DNA from: Brassica napus
Lineage: Eukaryota; Streptophyta; Magnoliopsida; Brassicales; Brassicaceae
DNA: 64,000 bases
Assembly (NCBI RefSeq): GCF_020379485.1
Contig: NC_063434.1
Location: forward strand, 30,575,401 to 30,639,400
Direction of reading: 5' to 3'
The notes under the pieces: model-generated
Seen by the model: the letters and a program-made list of their open reading frames with translations, nothing else
The model's database searches: none
Told to the model about the DNA's origin: nothing
Part shown: in pieces, positions 51,122 through 62,012 of the stretch
Layout of the letters: each line of letters starts with the position of its first letter
How positions within the stretch are numbered: position 1 is the first letter of the stretch
Translations under genes and position numbers: made by a program

Positions 51122-54100
51122 ATGGTAAGTTAGGGTTTGTGTAGATCTTCGATTGAACCATGCTGAGATGCCAAATGTTGTGATTATGTGCTCGATTTGT
51201 AGTATCTTACAGCATGATTGAATCGTCTGGGTTTGTGCTCTTAACGTACTTTTACAGTTGGACTAAGAAGAAATCAATTTGGGAGAGACTACTTGCTCAT
51301 CAGTTTTTGTTGTGTATGGTAAGATTGTTTGCTTAATTGGATTTTACATGAATAATCTTACTTAGATAGTAGCATGAATGTTTTAGTATCGACTCTGAGA
51401 ACAAAAAAAATCTTAACTTTGATCACAATGTCTCTTTGTTATTCATGAAGGCTGATAGAAGAGATGGGAATCGTTACATTGGTCTGACAGGTCGTTATAA
51501 ATTGGAGTCTGGAACTTGTAATGTCTGCTCTGCTCCTTGTTCGTCTTGTGTGCATCGTAATGCGGGTTCAGTGTTAGAAGAGTCTTCGGGTGAAAACTCC
51601 CATGGTGTAGTGGCGAGCCAGTGTTCTTTCAACGAGGGAGATCTATTGCGTTCTTCTCGCCTTAATCTTGTTCATGATACTTCCTCTGAGCATTCTGAGA
51701 GTCAAGAAGTTGTAAGGTCTTCTAATCATCAAGTCAAGAAAAGTGTTTTAGTTGAAAGCTCTACGCACTCAGTAATTGGGATGGTTGGGGAATCGGGAGA
51801 GAATATTGTCTTAAATAAGGGAGAGGAACCAAACACATTAGCTATGTCTGAGTGTGAGAGTGCTGATTCTGAACCGCAGGAAGTTGATGTAAGTAATGCT
51901 CTTTTGTTGCAATATTTTACTTTCATCTCGCAGTTATAGAAATCTCAAGTGAAAATGTTGTCTTTGGTGTTGAGCAGGTGAAAATTTGTGACACTTGTGG
52001 AGATGCGGGCCGTGAGGATTTGCTTGCTATCTGCAGCAGATGCAGTGATGGTGCAGAACACACGTAAGCCTGTTTCAGTTAGTTCTTTTTGGAGTTTGAA
52101 TATCATATTGTTAATAGCGCAGCGCTTTATTTGCTAGTGATATAGTTGCGTTTTCTTACTTTTAGCTATTGCATGCGAGTAATGCTTAAAAAAGTTCCAG
52201 CGGGTGATTGGCTTTGTGAAGAATGCAAGTTTGCTGAGCAAGCAGAAAAGCAGAAGCGAGACAAAGGTGAATAATTTACCATGCATGTAGTGAATTAGCG
52301 GAACTTGTCTTTCTCCTTTTTATCTAATGAATTTGAGTTGAAACATGCAGAATCTAAGAGAAAGCAAGAAAGTGAGGCAAATTTGAATACACAGAGCTCC
52401 AGCAAAAGGCCCATAGATAGACCTGAGGCAGCTCCAGATGCTAAAAGACAAGCATTTGAGGCTCCAACAGGTTCACCAAAAAAACCTGTTCTCCCCAGGT
52501 TGCCCACTTTTTCCCGGGAAACATCATTTAAGCGCTTAGAGAAGACAACGAGAAAGCTAGCTCATCACTCATCTTTCAATAGCCACTCCAGTGATGACAC
52601 AGAAAGCACACGATCCACTGACTCACAGGTCCAATCTCCTAAAGGTAGGATATATGATGTTGAAAAAAACTCTCAAACGCAGTTCTTCCTTGTTCTTGAT
52701 TATTCTTTTTCAGGTAGTATAATATTACCTTGTTAACAGCTTGTGCAGGCTCCCTTTTTAAGTCCAAGTCGTTTAATTCTTCGAGCTCTAGACCAAAAGT
52801 GAGACCAGTGGATGATGTTATGCCTAAGGAGGGGCTTTCTAGAAAATTAGGTAGATCAATGTCAACTAGATGTATAGACGTAGGGAGCTCTGGTTGCAAT
52901 GACTCAAGAGTACAAGGTTCAAAGCAACTGAAAGATCGGAGTACAGAAGCATCCGGAGTCGATCAGAAGCTAATCTCACGTGGCAATTCGTCCAGTTCCT
53001 ATGCAAATAGTGCACGTGATTTGAAGAGTTTGCAGTCTGATGGTAAAGAAGGTAGCTTGACAAAGAAAGCCAGACATCTAAGTCGAAACCGCCTGGAAGA
53101 TATAGTTGCTTCTGGTACATTTTCATCTTACTGCTATATGCTTTTTGTTCTGCTAGTGAACTATCTCCGCATTTAAAGATATCATGATTGACACCTCGAG
53201 ATTTGTTTCTCACATATGCAGTGGGGGATACACATACGAATGAAAATAGCAAAGACGCTGTTGGTAGTCGCCGAAGGTCATCTTTAAAAGACCTGTCATC
53301 TCAAAAAATTCAGACAGCCGAACCTGCTGAGACTTCATGTTCCTCTGGAAGCAATCTCTCTACCACGCGAAACATTAGCGAGGATGTTAATAAAGGCAAT
53401 AGGTTGCGAGCAGCGGTCGATGCTGCTCTCCGAAAAAAGCCTAGTTTCGGGAAGAACCGTGGTTTGGAGCAGTCTGATTTGCCGTCAGTGTCTAATGTGG
53501 ATTCTAGTTGCGATAGGGCTCTTCAAAATTTTCCCTCGAAGGTGCTGAGAGATTGGCCTGTGGGATTGCAAGGAGGGCAGGAGATTGCAGTAAATAGAAA
53601 ACAGTCTACACTCGCTGGTGCTGATGCAATGGCTGCTCCTCAATCTCTAGAGCCTGCAGTTCATTTACATTCGGTAAAGCCGGTTATTAGAGATTTGCCT
53701 GTGGGATTGCAAAGAGGGCATCCAAATTTAAATACCGACAAGCAGACGATTGTAGTAAATAGAAAACATTCTACACTGGCTGGTACTGATGCAATTGCTG
53801 CTCCTCAATCTGTAGAGCCTGTAGTTCATTTACATTCTGTAAAGCCGGTCATGAGAGATCTGCCGGTGGGATTGCAAGGAGGGCATCCAAATTTACTGAC
53901 AGACAAGCAGGCGATTGCAGTAAATAGAAAACAGTCTGCACTCACTGGTGCTGATGCAATGGCTGCTCCTCAATCTGTAGAGCCTGCAGTTCATTTACAT
54001 TCTGTAAAGCCGGTCATTAGAGATTTTCCTGTGGGTTTGCAAAGAGGGCATCCAAATTTACAGACAGACAAGCAGACGATTGCAGTAAATAGAAAGCAGT

Positions 54101-56154
54101 TTCCACTCGCTAGTGCTGATGCAATGGCTGCTTCTCAATCTGTAGAGCCTACGGTTCATTTTCATTCTGTAAAGCCTGTCATGAGTGATTTGCCTGGGGT
54201 TGACCCATCTGTTCTGTCGACAACCTCAGCCATCCCAGAGCCTGAATACATTTGGCAGTATGGTTTTCATTCCTTTTCGTGAAGATCTCTGTTTTGGTTT
54301 TATTGTTTTTGTTGATAAACATTATTTTTCCTTTGACCAGAGGGGAGATGGAGGTGCGGAAAAGCAGAAATCTATCGGCAATGCATTGTGGAATGCAAGC
54401 GTATCTATCAACATTAGCATCACCTAAGGTTGCTGAAGTGGTGAACCAGTTTCCAGTAAAAGTGACCTTGAATGAAGTACCCAGGCTAAGTACATGGCCT
54501 TCGCAGTTTCAAGATATAGGTGCTAAGGAAGGCCATGTGGCTCTTTTCTTCTTTGCCAAGGACATCGTGAGGTGAATTCAGATCATATGTTTATTCATGT
54601 TTTAGTTTCTTCAATGCTTTATATCCTAACGTAATTGTTGCCTGTTACGCACAGTTATGAGAGAAGTTACAAGCCCCTAGTAGATAACATGATCCAGAAA
54701 GATTTAGCTCTAAAAGGAAGCCTCAAGGGTGTTGAGCTTTTGATTTTTGCCTCCAATCAGCTTCCTCGGAACTGTCAGCGTAAGAACTCTTTACATCATG
54801 AACATACATTTGTTGCAAGTTTCACTGTTCTCAGTAGGGTTGAACTTCTGTATTAAGTGCTTAGAGGTGCTATATCCTTGGCGTTTACAGGTTGGAACAT
54901 GTTCTTTTTCCTTTGGGGTGTGTTTCGAGGAAAAAACAAGAAATGTTCTGATCCACTCAAGAACAAACCTCTTCCGGCGTCTAATGTTTTGCCAAATATG
55001 GGGAGAGTGTTTTCTACACGTGAGGGCTTTTACAATGAAAATCCAAGCAACAGAGAGTCCTTGCAATCGTGCATGAAGGTTGGTTATTCTAGTCCTCTAA
55101 TTCACACCTGCCATCTGTCTCTCGTTCTCTATCACACCTCTAGTTATACGGTTCGTTTCTGAATCACGTATGCCGTTTGTTTTTATGCTCTAGTTATGTA
55201 AATATCTTGCTCGTTATCTATTTTAGTTATTAAGAGTGTTCAGGACCGTTTTGGACAGTTGCTAGGTTTATCTAAATAGTGTGCACATATTTGATGGATT
55301 CATGGGTTTGAACAGGAGGAGAATGCTAAAGAGGGTGAAGCGGGCGGTGGAGATAGTGGAGCGGTGGAAGAAACTGAGGAAGGAGAGATAGGTTCTTGCC
55401 CACAGTTGAAGGATGAGAAGATTTCAGGTAACAATAAGGGTTTGCTTTCGGCTGTAATGAGGTCAGGAAACAGAACAAACTTTTAGTTGTGTTCATGAAT
55501 TGTTTGTTATTGGAATTGACAGGGCCTAGGAGAGTAAATTCATCTGACGTGAACCATAATGTGGACATGGATGATCTGAATAGTGAAGGGTTGTGTGAAG
55601 GACCAGCGAATAAAAAGCTGAAGACAGGCACAGGAGTAGAAACCGAATGTAACATATTTAGGAGGGATACATCTGGTCCCCGTCCCCGTGAGGAGGAAAA
55701 TGTGATCAAGAAGAACCCAGTTGCAACGGAAAGGATCGTGTTCCCTTTGGATTTGAATGATGGAAAGGAAGAGGATACTGTAATGGTAGACAATAATCCA
55801 AGAGCACTAGGCGATGACAAGAACAAACAAAGACCACTCGGTATGGTCCCAAATCTTGAGCTGGCTCTAGGAGAGGATGAAACTACTACAACCACAGGAG
55901 TCCTTTTGCCCTTCATGGCTGGACCTAGCGCCAGTGAAAAACATAGAAGTAGCAATAGCCAGAAGGCAGAAGAAGAGAATGCAGCTTCTCTCTCACTATC
56001 CTTGTCCTTCTCATCCTTGGAGAAGGAACAACAACAACAACAACAACAAAGACAACAGCAGAATCAGAGACGAGTATCTGGATGGGAACAAAAGAAGCAG
56101 AATGTGAATACTCCTATGTTTCTCTTCAGAGACTTCCCTGACAAATCCTCATAG
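51122..56154 (+). CDS. AIPP2: PHD-finger chromatin reader of the AIPP2/PAIPP2 family
   Basis: Twelve coding exons are inferred: an ATG-only exon ending at 51124, or alternatively at 51318, then 51451–51888, 51978–52063, 52166–52266, 52351–52644, 52749–53114, 53222–54257, 54341–54571, 54655–54779, 54891–55078, 55316–55427 and 55523–56154. They join in frame to about 1203 residues. A PHD finger (CDTCGDAGREDLLAICSRC…HTYCMRV…WLCEECK) lies near residues 150–205. A Ser/Lys-rich middle follows, then a 55-residue tandem repeat (53560–54190). A conserved C-terminal domain (PRLSTWPSQFQDIGAKEGHVALFFFAKDI … WNMFFFLWGVFRG) and an acidic, Gln-rich tail complete it. In Arabidopsis AIPP2 joins a BAH protein and CPL2 in H3K27me3-linked repression. 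Locus At3g02890 is from memory. Confidence 0.88.
53560..54195 (+). repeat. 165-bp coding tandem repeat in AIPP2, about four units
   Basis: Units begin VGLQ(G/R)G at 53560, 53701, 53866 and 54031, with a decayed fifth start at 54196. Later spacings are exactly 165 bp (55 codons). The first unit is 141 bp because it lacks HPNLxTDK. Shared segments are AVNRKQSTLAG, DAMAAPQSVEP and VHLHSVKPV. No frameshift or stop interrupts the array. Confidence 0.92.
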
Positions 56155-56250
56155 GGTTCTTACTTGTTAGGGGATGACGATATCAGCAAGAGAGTATATG
56201 CAGTAGCTTTGGATTATCTGTTCATATAAAAAAAAAACAGGAAACTTATA

Positions 56251-57630
56251 TTTTAGTTTGGCTTTTGGTTTCCTGAAGAAGACTTGACCAAACCAGGACT
56301 CGCAGCAGCTTTGTACAATGAAGGCGATGGGCAAAAGACAGATGAGAAGATGTCGGTTTTGTAAACTGATCTGCTTAAACCTAAAGTGTGTGTTTATATA
56401 TGTTTTTAGCTTCTCTGTTTTACTCATGTTCGTTATAGATATAGCAAATAAGCGAGTAGCTGACAAGTTTATTCATACATTCATAGTCTTCAGAATCTGA
56501 TGCCTAAGTGGAATCACTTGCAAGTACAGAAGAAAGGGTAATCAGAAATGATGTTTAAATAGATCAAGTGAAATCAGAAATGATGTTTAAATGACTGTGT
56601 GAATGTTCTGTGGATTAACCAAAAGTGAAATCAAACCGTAAACCGGATTGGTCAAACTCGGATTAACCAGTTGCCTCTTCATGCAATCGGCTATCTCTCT
56701 TCAATCAATCAACGTTAAAAAGTATCTTCTTCTCGGCCTAAACTTCTTCCCAATGTTTTAATACCCGACCCCAGACCCCGGGAACCGGACGACTTACCAA
56801 ATCGCTAGGTTAGCGGATTGACCGTGGTGAACCACGGATTAATAAATGAATTAATTTTATTATATAATAATATATTAGCTATGAAAAAATATATAAAATA
56901 AAGTTTCATATTTCCTAAATGTTTTTTAAAACATAAAATAATAGCTTGGATATGTATATATTTCATGTTTAAAAATATTTAGATAAATACTTAACTTTAG
57001 TTTCTATATTTTTATTTCATTTGACATACACAATATAAAAAAAATAGTTTAGACTATTTAAATTTTTCTGTAACAAGGTAAGAATTATGACATCTAAAAA
57101 ACAAGACATAAAATTCATAAATATTTAAATGTCTAATATGAATAATAAATTAAACTTCAAATTCAAAATAAACAAAAATAAAATATTATTGTAATAAATA
57201 GTCAATAACGGAAATAAACTAACACCAAATCACATCAACTAATTTTGGTTCTGTTGATGACAAAAAAGAATCACAAATATAAAACTCAAAAGAGAAAACC
57301 TAACTTTTTTTTCAGCACCTAACTTCTTAATTGGAAACTTAGAATATAAAACATAATTAAAAAAGTAAATGTTATTTAAACAACCGATATCGAGTTCCAG
57401 AGTTTAGTGGGGTTTTGCGGGTTTTTGCAGATTTCTAAATATTAAATTTTTCACAAAATCCAAACCATATTTTTTTGGGGTCACCAGGTTTACCGGTTCA
57501 ACCGTAAATCTGGGTCGGGTTTCAAAATACTGATTCTTCCTAATAGCAAAAAGAAAGAAAATAAACCGAACAAAAATAATCAAAGCAAAACCATAGATTC
57601 GATTGATATTTTGCTGCTGAAATTGTACCT
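56251..57630 (+). repeat. Copy A of a duplicated AIPP2 3' flank (interrupted by an MITE)
   Basis: 56251–56750 and 57533–57627 match 59361–59855 and 59856–59938 in order. Shared landmarks are tttggtttcctgaagaagac, aagtgtgtgtttat, ttactcatgttcgttata, cttgcaagt…agaagaaagggta, accggattggtca and gattcgattgatattttgct. The first part is the probable 3' UTR of the PHD gene. Confidence 0.82.
56751..57532. mobile_element. hAT-like MITE, 782 bp, with 8-bp target duplication
   Basis: Terminal inverted repeats of about 21 bp are visible: the left end is CAATGTTTTAATACCCGACC, and the right end, read inverted, is CAGTATTTTGAAACCCGACC. The flanks are cttcttcc (56743–56750) and attcttcc (57533–57540), an 8-bp target duplication with one mismatch. 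The duplicated segment at 59848–59855 carries the single uninterrupted cttcttcc, an empty site. There is no transposase frame, and the interior is AT-rich. Assignment to hAT rests on TIR type and TSD length. Confidence 0.78.
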
Positions 57631-57789
57631 TTTTACAACGGTTAAAAATAATAAATTATTTTGGTCCCACTTTAGCAAATTTCTTTGGTCCACTAAAAGC
57701 AAATTCAATAAGAATAAATATATTTTACTCCAACGGCTAGTATTTATCGGAATGTGGGATTGATATTTATTATACTCCAACGGTTTAGA

Positions 57790-58258
57790 ACCGAGAGTGT
57801 GTTTTGGAGACTACATTATTTATAAATAGTGGCACTGAGAGTGTGTTTTGGAGAAAGGAAACAGAGAGTGTTCCAGAAAAGGAAATTGGGATCTATTTAT
57901 ATTTGTTTCTTCTTCTTCTTTGGATTATATTTCTCCAATTACTTGCTGGTAGTAAAGATGTAGCTGGTTTGAAGTACACCGCTATCTTACTTACAATGTT
58001 TGAAGTAAGTGGTTTGTCATGGTGTTTTGTCTTTCACGACAACCACTGTTGTATTTTTCTATCTTTCTTTTTCACCTACCTACTGGTATGGTTTTTTTCT
58101 TTTGTCTTGGAAACTTTGTTGCTCTACTGCCTTTATGGCTTAATAACATTCCGCGTTAAAAGAAAAAAAGATAGACAGTGCGTTAAGTTCTTAGAGAAGG
58201 GTTCGTACGGATCCGTCTATCTGTTCAGTTCAGTGTTGTACACAGCAGTGAAGGCCTA
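57790..58258 (+). pseudogene. Possible protein-kinase N-lobe fragment
   Basis: A frame ending at 58258 closes with the stretch KKDRQCVKFLEKGSYGSVYL then a YTAVKA end. This resembles a kinase glycine-rich loop (GxGSYGSV) plus the VAVK-type Lys motif. No other kinase motif follows: the next 150 bases contain stops in all frames. The preceding hydrophobic residues (FLSFFFTYLLVWFFSFVLETLLLYCLYG) may be translated non-coding sequence. I regard this as a decayed kinase fragment inserted between the duplicated AIPP2 flanks, not a working gene. Confidence 0.35.
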
Positions 58259-58867
58259 ACTCCATCCCATGGAAACAGCGTCTACACACGGGCACGCTTC
58301 TGTCTGATTTCATGCACAGAAAAACATTGTCTGATTATGCTCACCAGACGACGAGTCACTGGCGGCGTCATCAGCGTCACGTCACGGCAATTGTTTTTCT
58401 CCATCGATAACTGATTCGCAAGGTATGAAATTCTTTACTAACTATTAGCTTAATAGAAGGAAAAAAAAACATATTTTGTAAGGTATATAAGATAAAAGTT
58501 TTTGTTTTGGTCAAAACATTATTTTCACTTAACTTATTTAAAAAAAAAAACTTTTAAACTTTGAGAGGGAAAACTCTATATTACTTTAATCGATATTGAA
58601 AACTTAATGTGTAATTTGTCAAAACAAATAAAAATATTACATCCTGTCTTAATTGATCGTTAGAGATTGTATGATTCTTTTGTTAACACTTATGATCATT
58701 TAGTTCTCATAATCAATCTAGTAATAAAACAGTTTTCCCTCTCTCTGGTATTTCCAAATTTTCTAAAAAAACTCAATGCCTCACTTGCTTTTTTGGTTTG
58801 TTTTTATTTCCTGTGATTCTTTTGCTTGTTTATTTTCTTCCATGTGTTCGTTGCTTTGATATTGGAC

Positions 58868-59128
58868 CTGGTGGAGGGGATGAGAAGTCTGATTTGTTAG
58901 GAGATAGAGAAGACCATCTGATCCCATCTGCTTCCCAGGGTGAATCAACCGTCTTCTTCAACAAGATGTAAGCTAAACAATGCTTATTTAAAGATTATAG
59001 TTACATGTTTCTGAAGATTTGTTTGGTTCGTTTTGGCAGGAAAGGTGACGTGACTATTACTGCTATCTTGAAGAATTCAAATCAGGACTCAGGAGATGAG
59101 GGGAAAGAGGCTGTGTTCAGTCTTTAAA
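58868..59128 (+). pseudogene. Unrecognised two-exon coding fragment
   Basis: An open stretch (GGGDEKSDLLGDREDHLIPS…VFFNKM) ends at a GT donor near 58969. After a CAG acceptor near 59040 the frame continues KGDVTITAILKNSNQDSGDE to a stop at 59128. The splice signals and phase agree, but I find no start and do not recognise the protein. It may be the 3' end of a lost gene or a captured fragment. Confidence 0.3.
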
Positions 59129-59349
59129 AGCCTATGAGGTGTGTTCTATCTATACATATTAGTCTTTATTGATCACTGGATATTCTCTATTTTCGTTGCT
59201 TTGCTTATCAGTTTTTTTCCTTTACAAATTGCTACCACTTCTTGCTGAGACTAAAATAATAGAATGAAATATTTTTCCACCGTGAGGTATTTCAAAAAAT
59301 TTACAATAGGTAACAATAATAAATTATTTTGGTCCACTATAAAAAATTA

Positions 59350-59940
59350 AATGATTTTGTTAGGTCTTTTGGTTTCCCGAAGAAGACTCAACCAAACCAG
59401 GACACGCAACAACTCTGTACATATGAAGACGAAGCGCACTAAACAGATGAGAAGAACTGAAGAAGTCGGTTTTGTAGACTGATATGCTTAAACATAAAGT
59501 GTGTGTTTATGTCTATCTTTAGCTCTCTCTTACTCATGTTCGTTATATATATATATATATACCATATCAGCAAGCAGCTGAAAAGTTTATTCATATATTT
59601 AAAGTTTTCAGATTTTGATGTCGAAGTCGAATCACTTGCAAGTTTAGAAGAAAGGGTACGAAATCAAGTGAAATAAGAAATGATGTTTATTTAAATGAGT
59701 GAAGGGATATGTTCTGTGGATACACCAAAGTTGAAATCAAACCGTAAACCGGATTGGTCACACTTGGTATAACCGATTCTTCATGCAATCGGCTAGCTAT
59801 CTTCTTCAATCAACGTTACACGGTTACACCTAACAAATAAAAGCACACTTCTTCCTAATCACAAAAAGAAAGAAAATAAACTGAAAAAAAAAATCAAAGC
59901 GAAACCACAGATTCGATTGATATTTTGCTGCTGAAATTCC
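59350..59940 (+). repeat. Copy B of the duplicated AIPP2 3' flank (MITE-free)
   Basis: This segment matches 56251–57627 apart from the MITE and small indels, and also shares the aataataaattattttggtcc block with sequence just after copy A. It preserves the unoccupied target site of the MITE at 59848–59855. Confidence 0.82.
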
Positions 59941-60119
59941 ATTATTTTCTGGAGAAAAATAAAAGATTTCAGTATTTTCTCTGCCATTAGTTTGATTTTT
60001 CCGAGGAAACAAATAAGAAAAAGAAAAATCTGCAGTCCTTTTTACTCATTTATTGCTGTTTATTTTCTTTAATTAGATGATGTATGAAGAGATTGTTCCT
60101 GTGTTCGTCTCTGCATCAG

Positions 60120-61350
60120 ATGGAAGATAACAATTCTCCCAAGGTACAAACTAACTTTTTTTGTTTGATTTGGCTATAGTTGTTTCTGTTATTCAATCTT
60201 GATTGTCATATAAACTATATATTTCTGAAAAAAATTGGAATGGTGAGGAGCGAAACGAAATGAAATTCATAGATGATTCGTTGTTGTTATAGAATATATC
60301 GTTTTTTTTTTACAATTCTCTTGAGTGAAAAGTTCAGATAGTTCTTGTTTGCTGGAAAATATGAGTGATCACTAATATGAATTTGATTTACTCTGATTTT
60401 TTTGGGAAGAAGGATTACTATAAGATTCTGGAAGTTGATTATGATTCAACTGAGGAGATGCTCAAACTGAGTTATCGGAAGCTTGCTTTGGTTAGTAATT
60501 ATAAACTCAAATTTGTTCATTTTGGTTTAGCTCTCAAGTTTGATTAGTAAAGTGTTTTGAGATTCTTGCCATAGTGCAGAAGTGGCATCCTGATAAGCAC
60601 AATGGTGATACTATGGCTACTTCAAAGTTTCAGGAGATCAATGAAGCTTATAACGGTATACTCATTTTCATATATATATATATATAAGTTCACTTCGATT
60701 GCTTTGTCTTTGGATCACTTGTTCAATGGATGAAATTTCTTTTGAAATAAAACTTAAAAATAAAATATAATTTTTCAAATCTTAAGGTTGAAAAGGGGTT
60801 AGTACATCAATATATTAATGTAATTTGCTTTGTTCCCTTATTCCTTGCAGTGCTAATGGATCCTGATTTACGTTTTGAGTATGATTTAACCGGAATATAC
60901 GAGATTCACAAGTATACTTTGCGGGTATGAAATGTTTGTTACATTTTAAGTTACCCAATATCTGTTTGGATGCTTTGGCATTATTAGTAATGTTGAGATA
61001 TGTCTGATTTGTTGATATTAACGCAGGAGTATCTGGCTAGGTTTAAGGGAATGATACTCACTTGCAATGGACTAGGCATCAGTCACTCCTCATCACCATG
61101 GTACGTACCTCTCTTTAGCTCAAAACATTTTTCTCTGTTTGCTTAACCCGTCTTCATCCAGACCAAACACCTTGAAATATGCAGGACACAACAATTGGCG
61201 GAAGGCAATGTCACTACAGATGAGCAAGGTTTCGATCTGGTTTACTCCTTTTTTCCTATACACTCGTTAACTTTATTACCAATCAATATAGCTTGATGCA
61301 ATTCTTTCTCACTTCTTACGTTTTCTTTAACAGGCTTCTGTATCAACTGA
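60120..61350 (+). CDS. Small J-domain (DnaJ-like) co-chaperone
   Basis: Seven exons (60120–60143, 60413–60490, 60580–60655, 60851–60924, 61027–61100, 61185–61228, 61334–61350) join in frame to 128 residues. The J domain fills residues 8–75: [36 protein letters not shown] with the HPD motif intact, then [25 protein letters not shown] conserved plant-specific tail follows ([20 protein letters not shown]). It should stimulate an Hsp70 ATPase. There are no Zn-finger or client domains, so it is type III/C. The acceptor at 60413 was chosen over 60410 to match the family's PKDYYKIL. As spliced, it ends DEQGFCIN, leaving the GAAACT repeat in the 3' UTR. It most resembles At5g16650, as I remember it. 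Confidence 0.85.
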
Positions 61351-62012
61351 AACTGAAACTGAAACTGAAACAGAGCTTAAGTAACATTTGATCTTGAAAC
61401 TCAAATGGCATTATCATTCGGTCTTCCACAAATTTTGATCAGGAGCTGTAATACAGAGGTGTATGCTTTTTATGTCTACCCCCATTCGACGATATAACAG
61501 CTTTTTCAGGATGTTTATGTTTTAGAAATATGATGGTATTACACAATAAGAAGAAAACATTGTGTCTAGTCAATGCTTAACCTTCATAGATTTTGTGAGT
61601 TAGGCCTTTACTCTGTGTTTGTATTATATGGGTTATACTCAGTGAAGACTTCAATCTTCGGATATTTTTATTATACAAGCATACTTACTCAAATGAATAA
61701 ACTAAACTAATGGAAATTAAGATTATATGTATTGTGAAACATCATTTTATCATCATAAAATGAAAAGAGCATAGTATATTAATGGTTTCGGAAAAAGAAT
61801 AGCAGAGTGAAATTATCTAATCACTAAACAAAAGGTTAAAAGGTTTCTAAAGCAACTTTTAGTGTTCATTGTCATTTCGTCCATTGAATGTGCACTAAAG
61901 TTTTCAGTAAGTCATGCTTTGTATCCACCGTTGAATATGCTTCACAGTTCACCATCACAATGTTGTTTTTCCCTTTTTTACTTGTTTTTCCATTGTGGTT
62001 TTACATGAAAAT
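61351..62012. other. J-protein 3' flank
   Basis: A 3' UTR beginning with (GAAACT) units, then AT-rich spacer. I see no gene. Confidence 0.5.
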
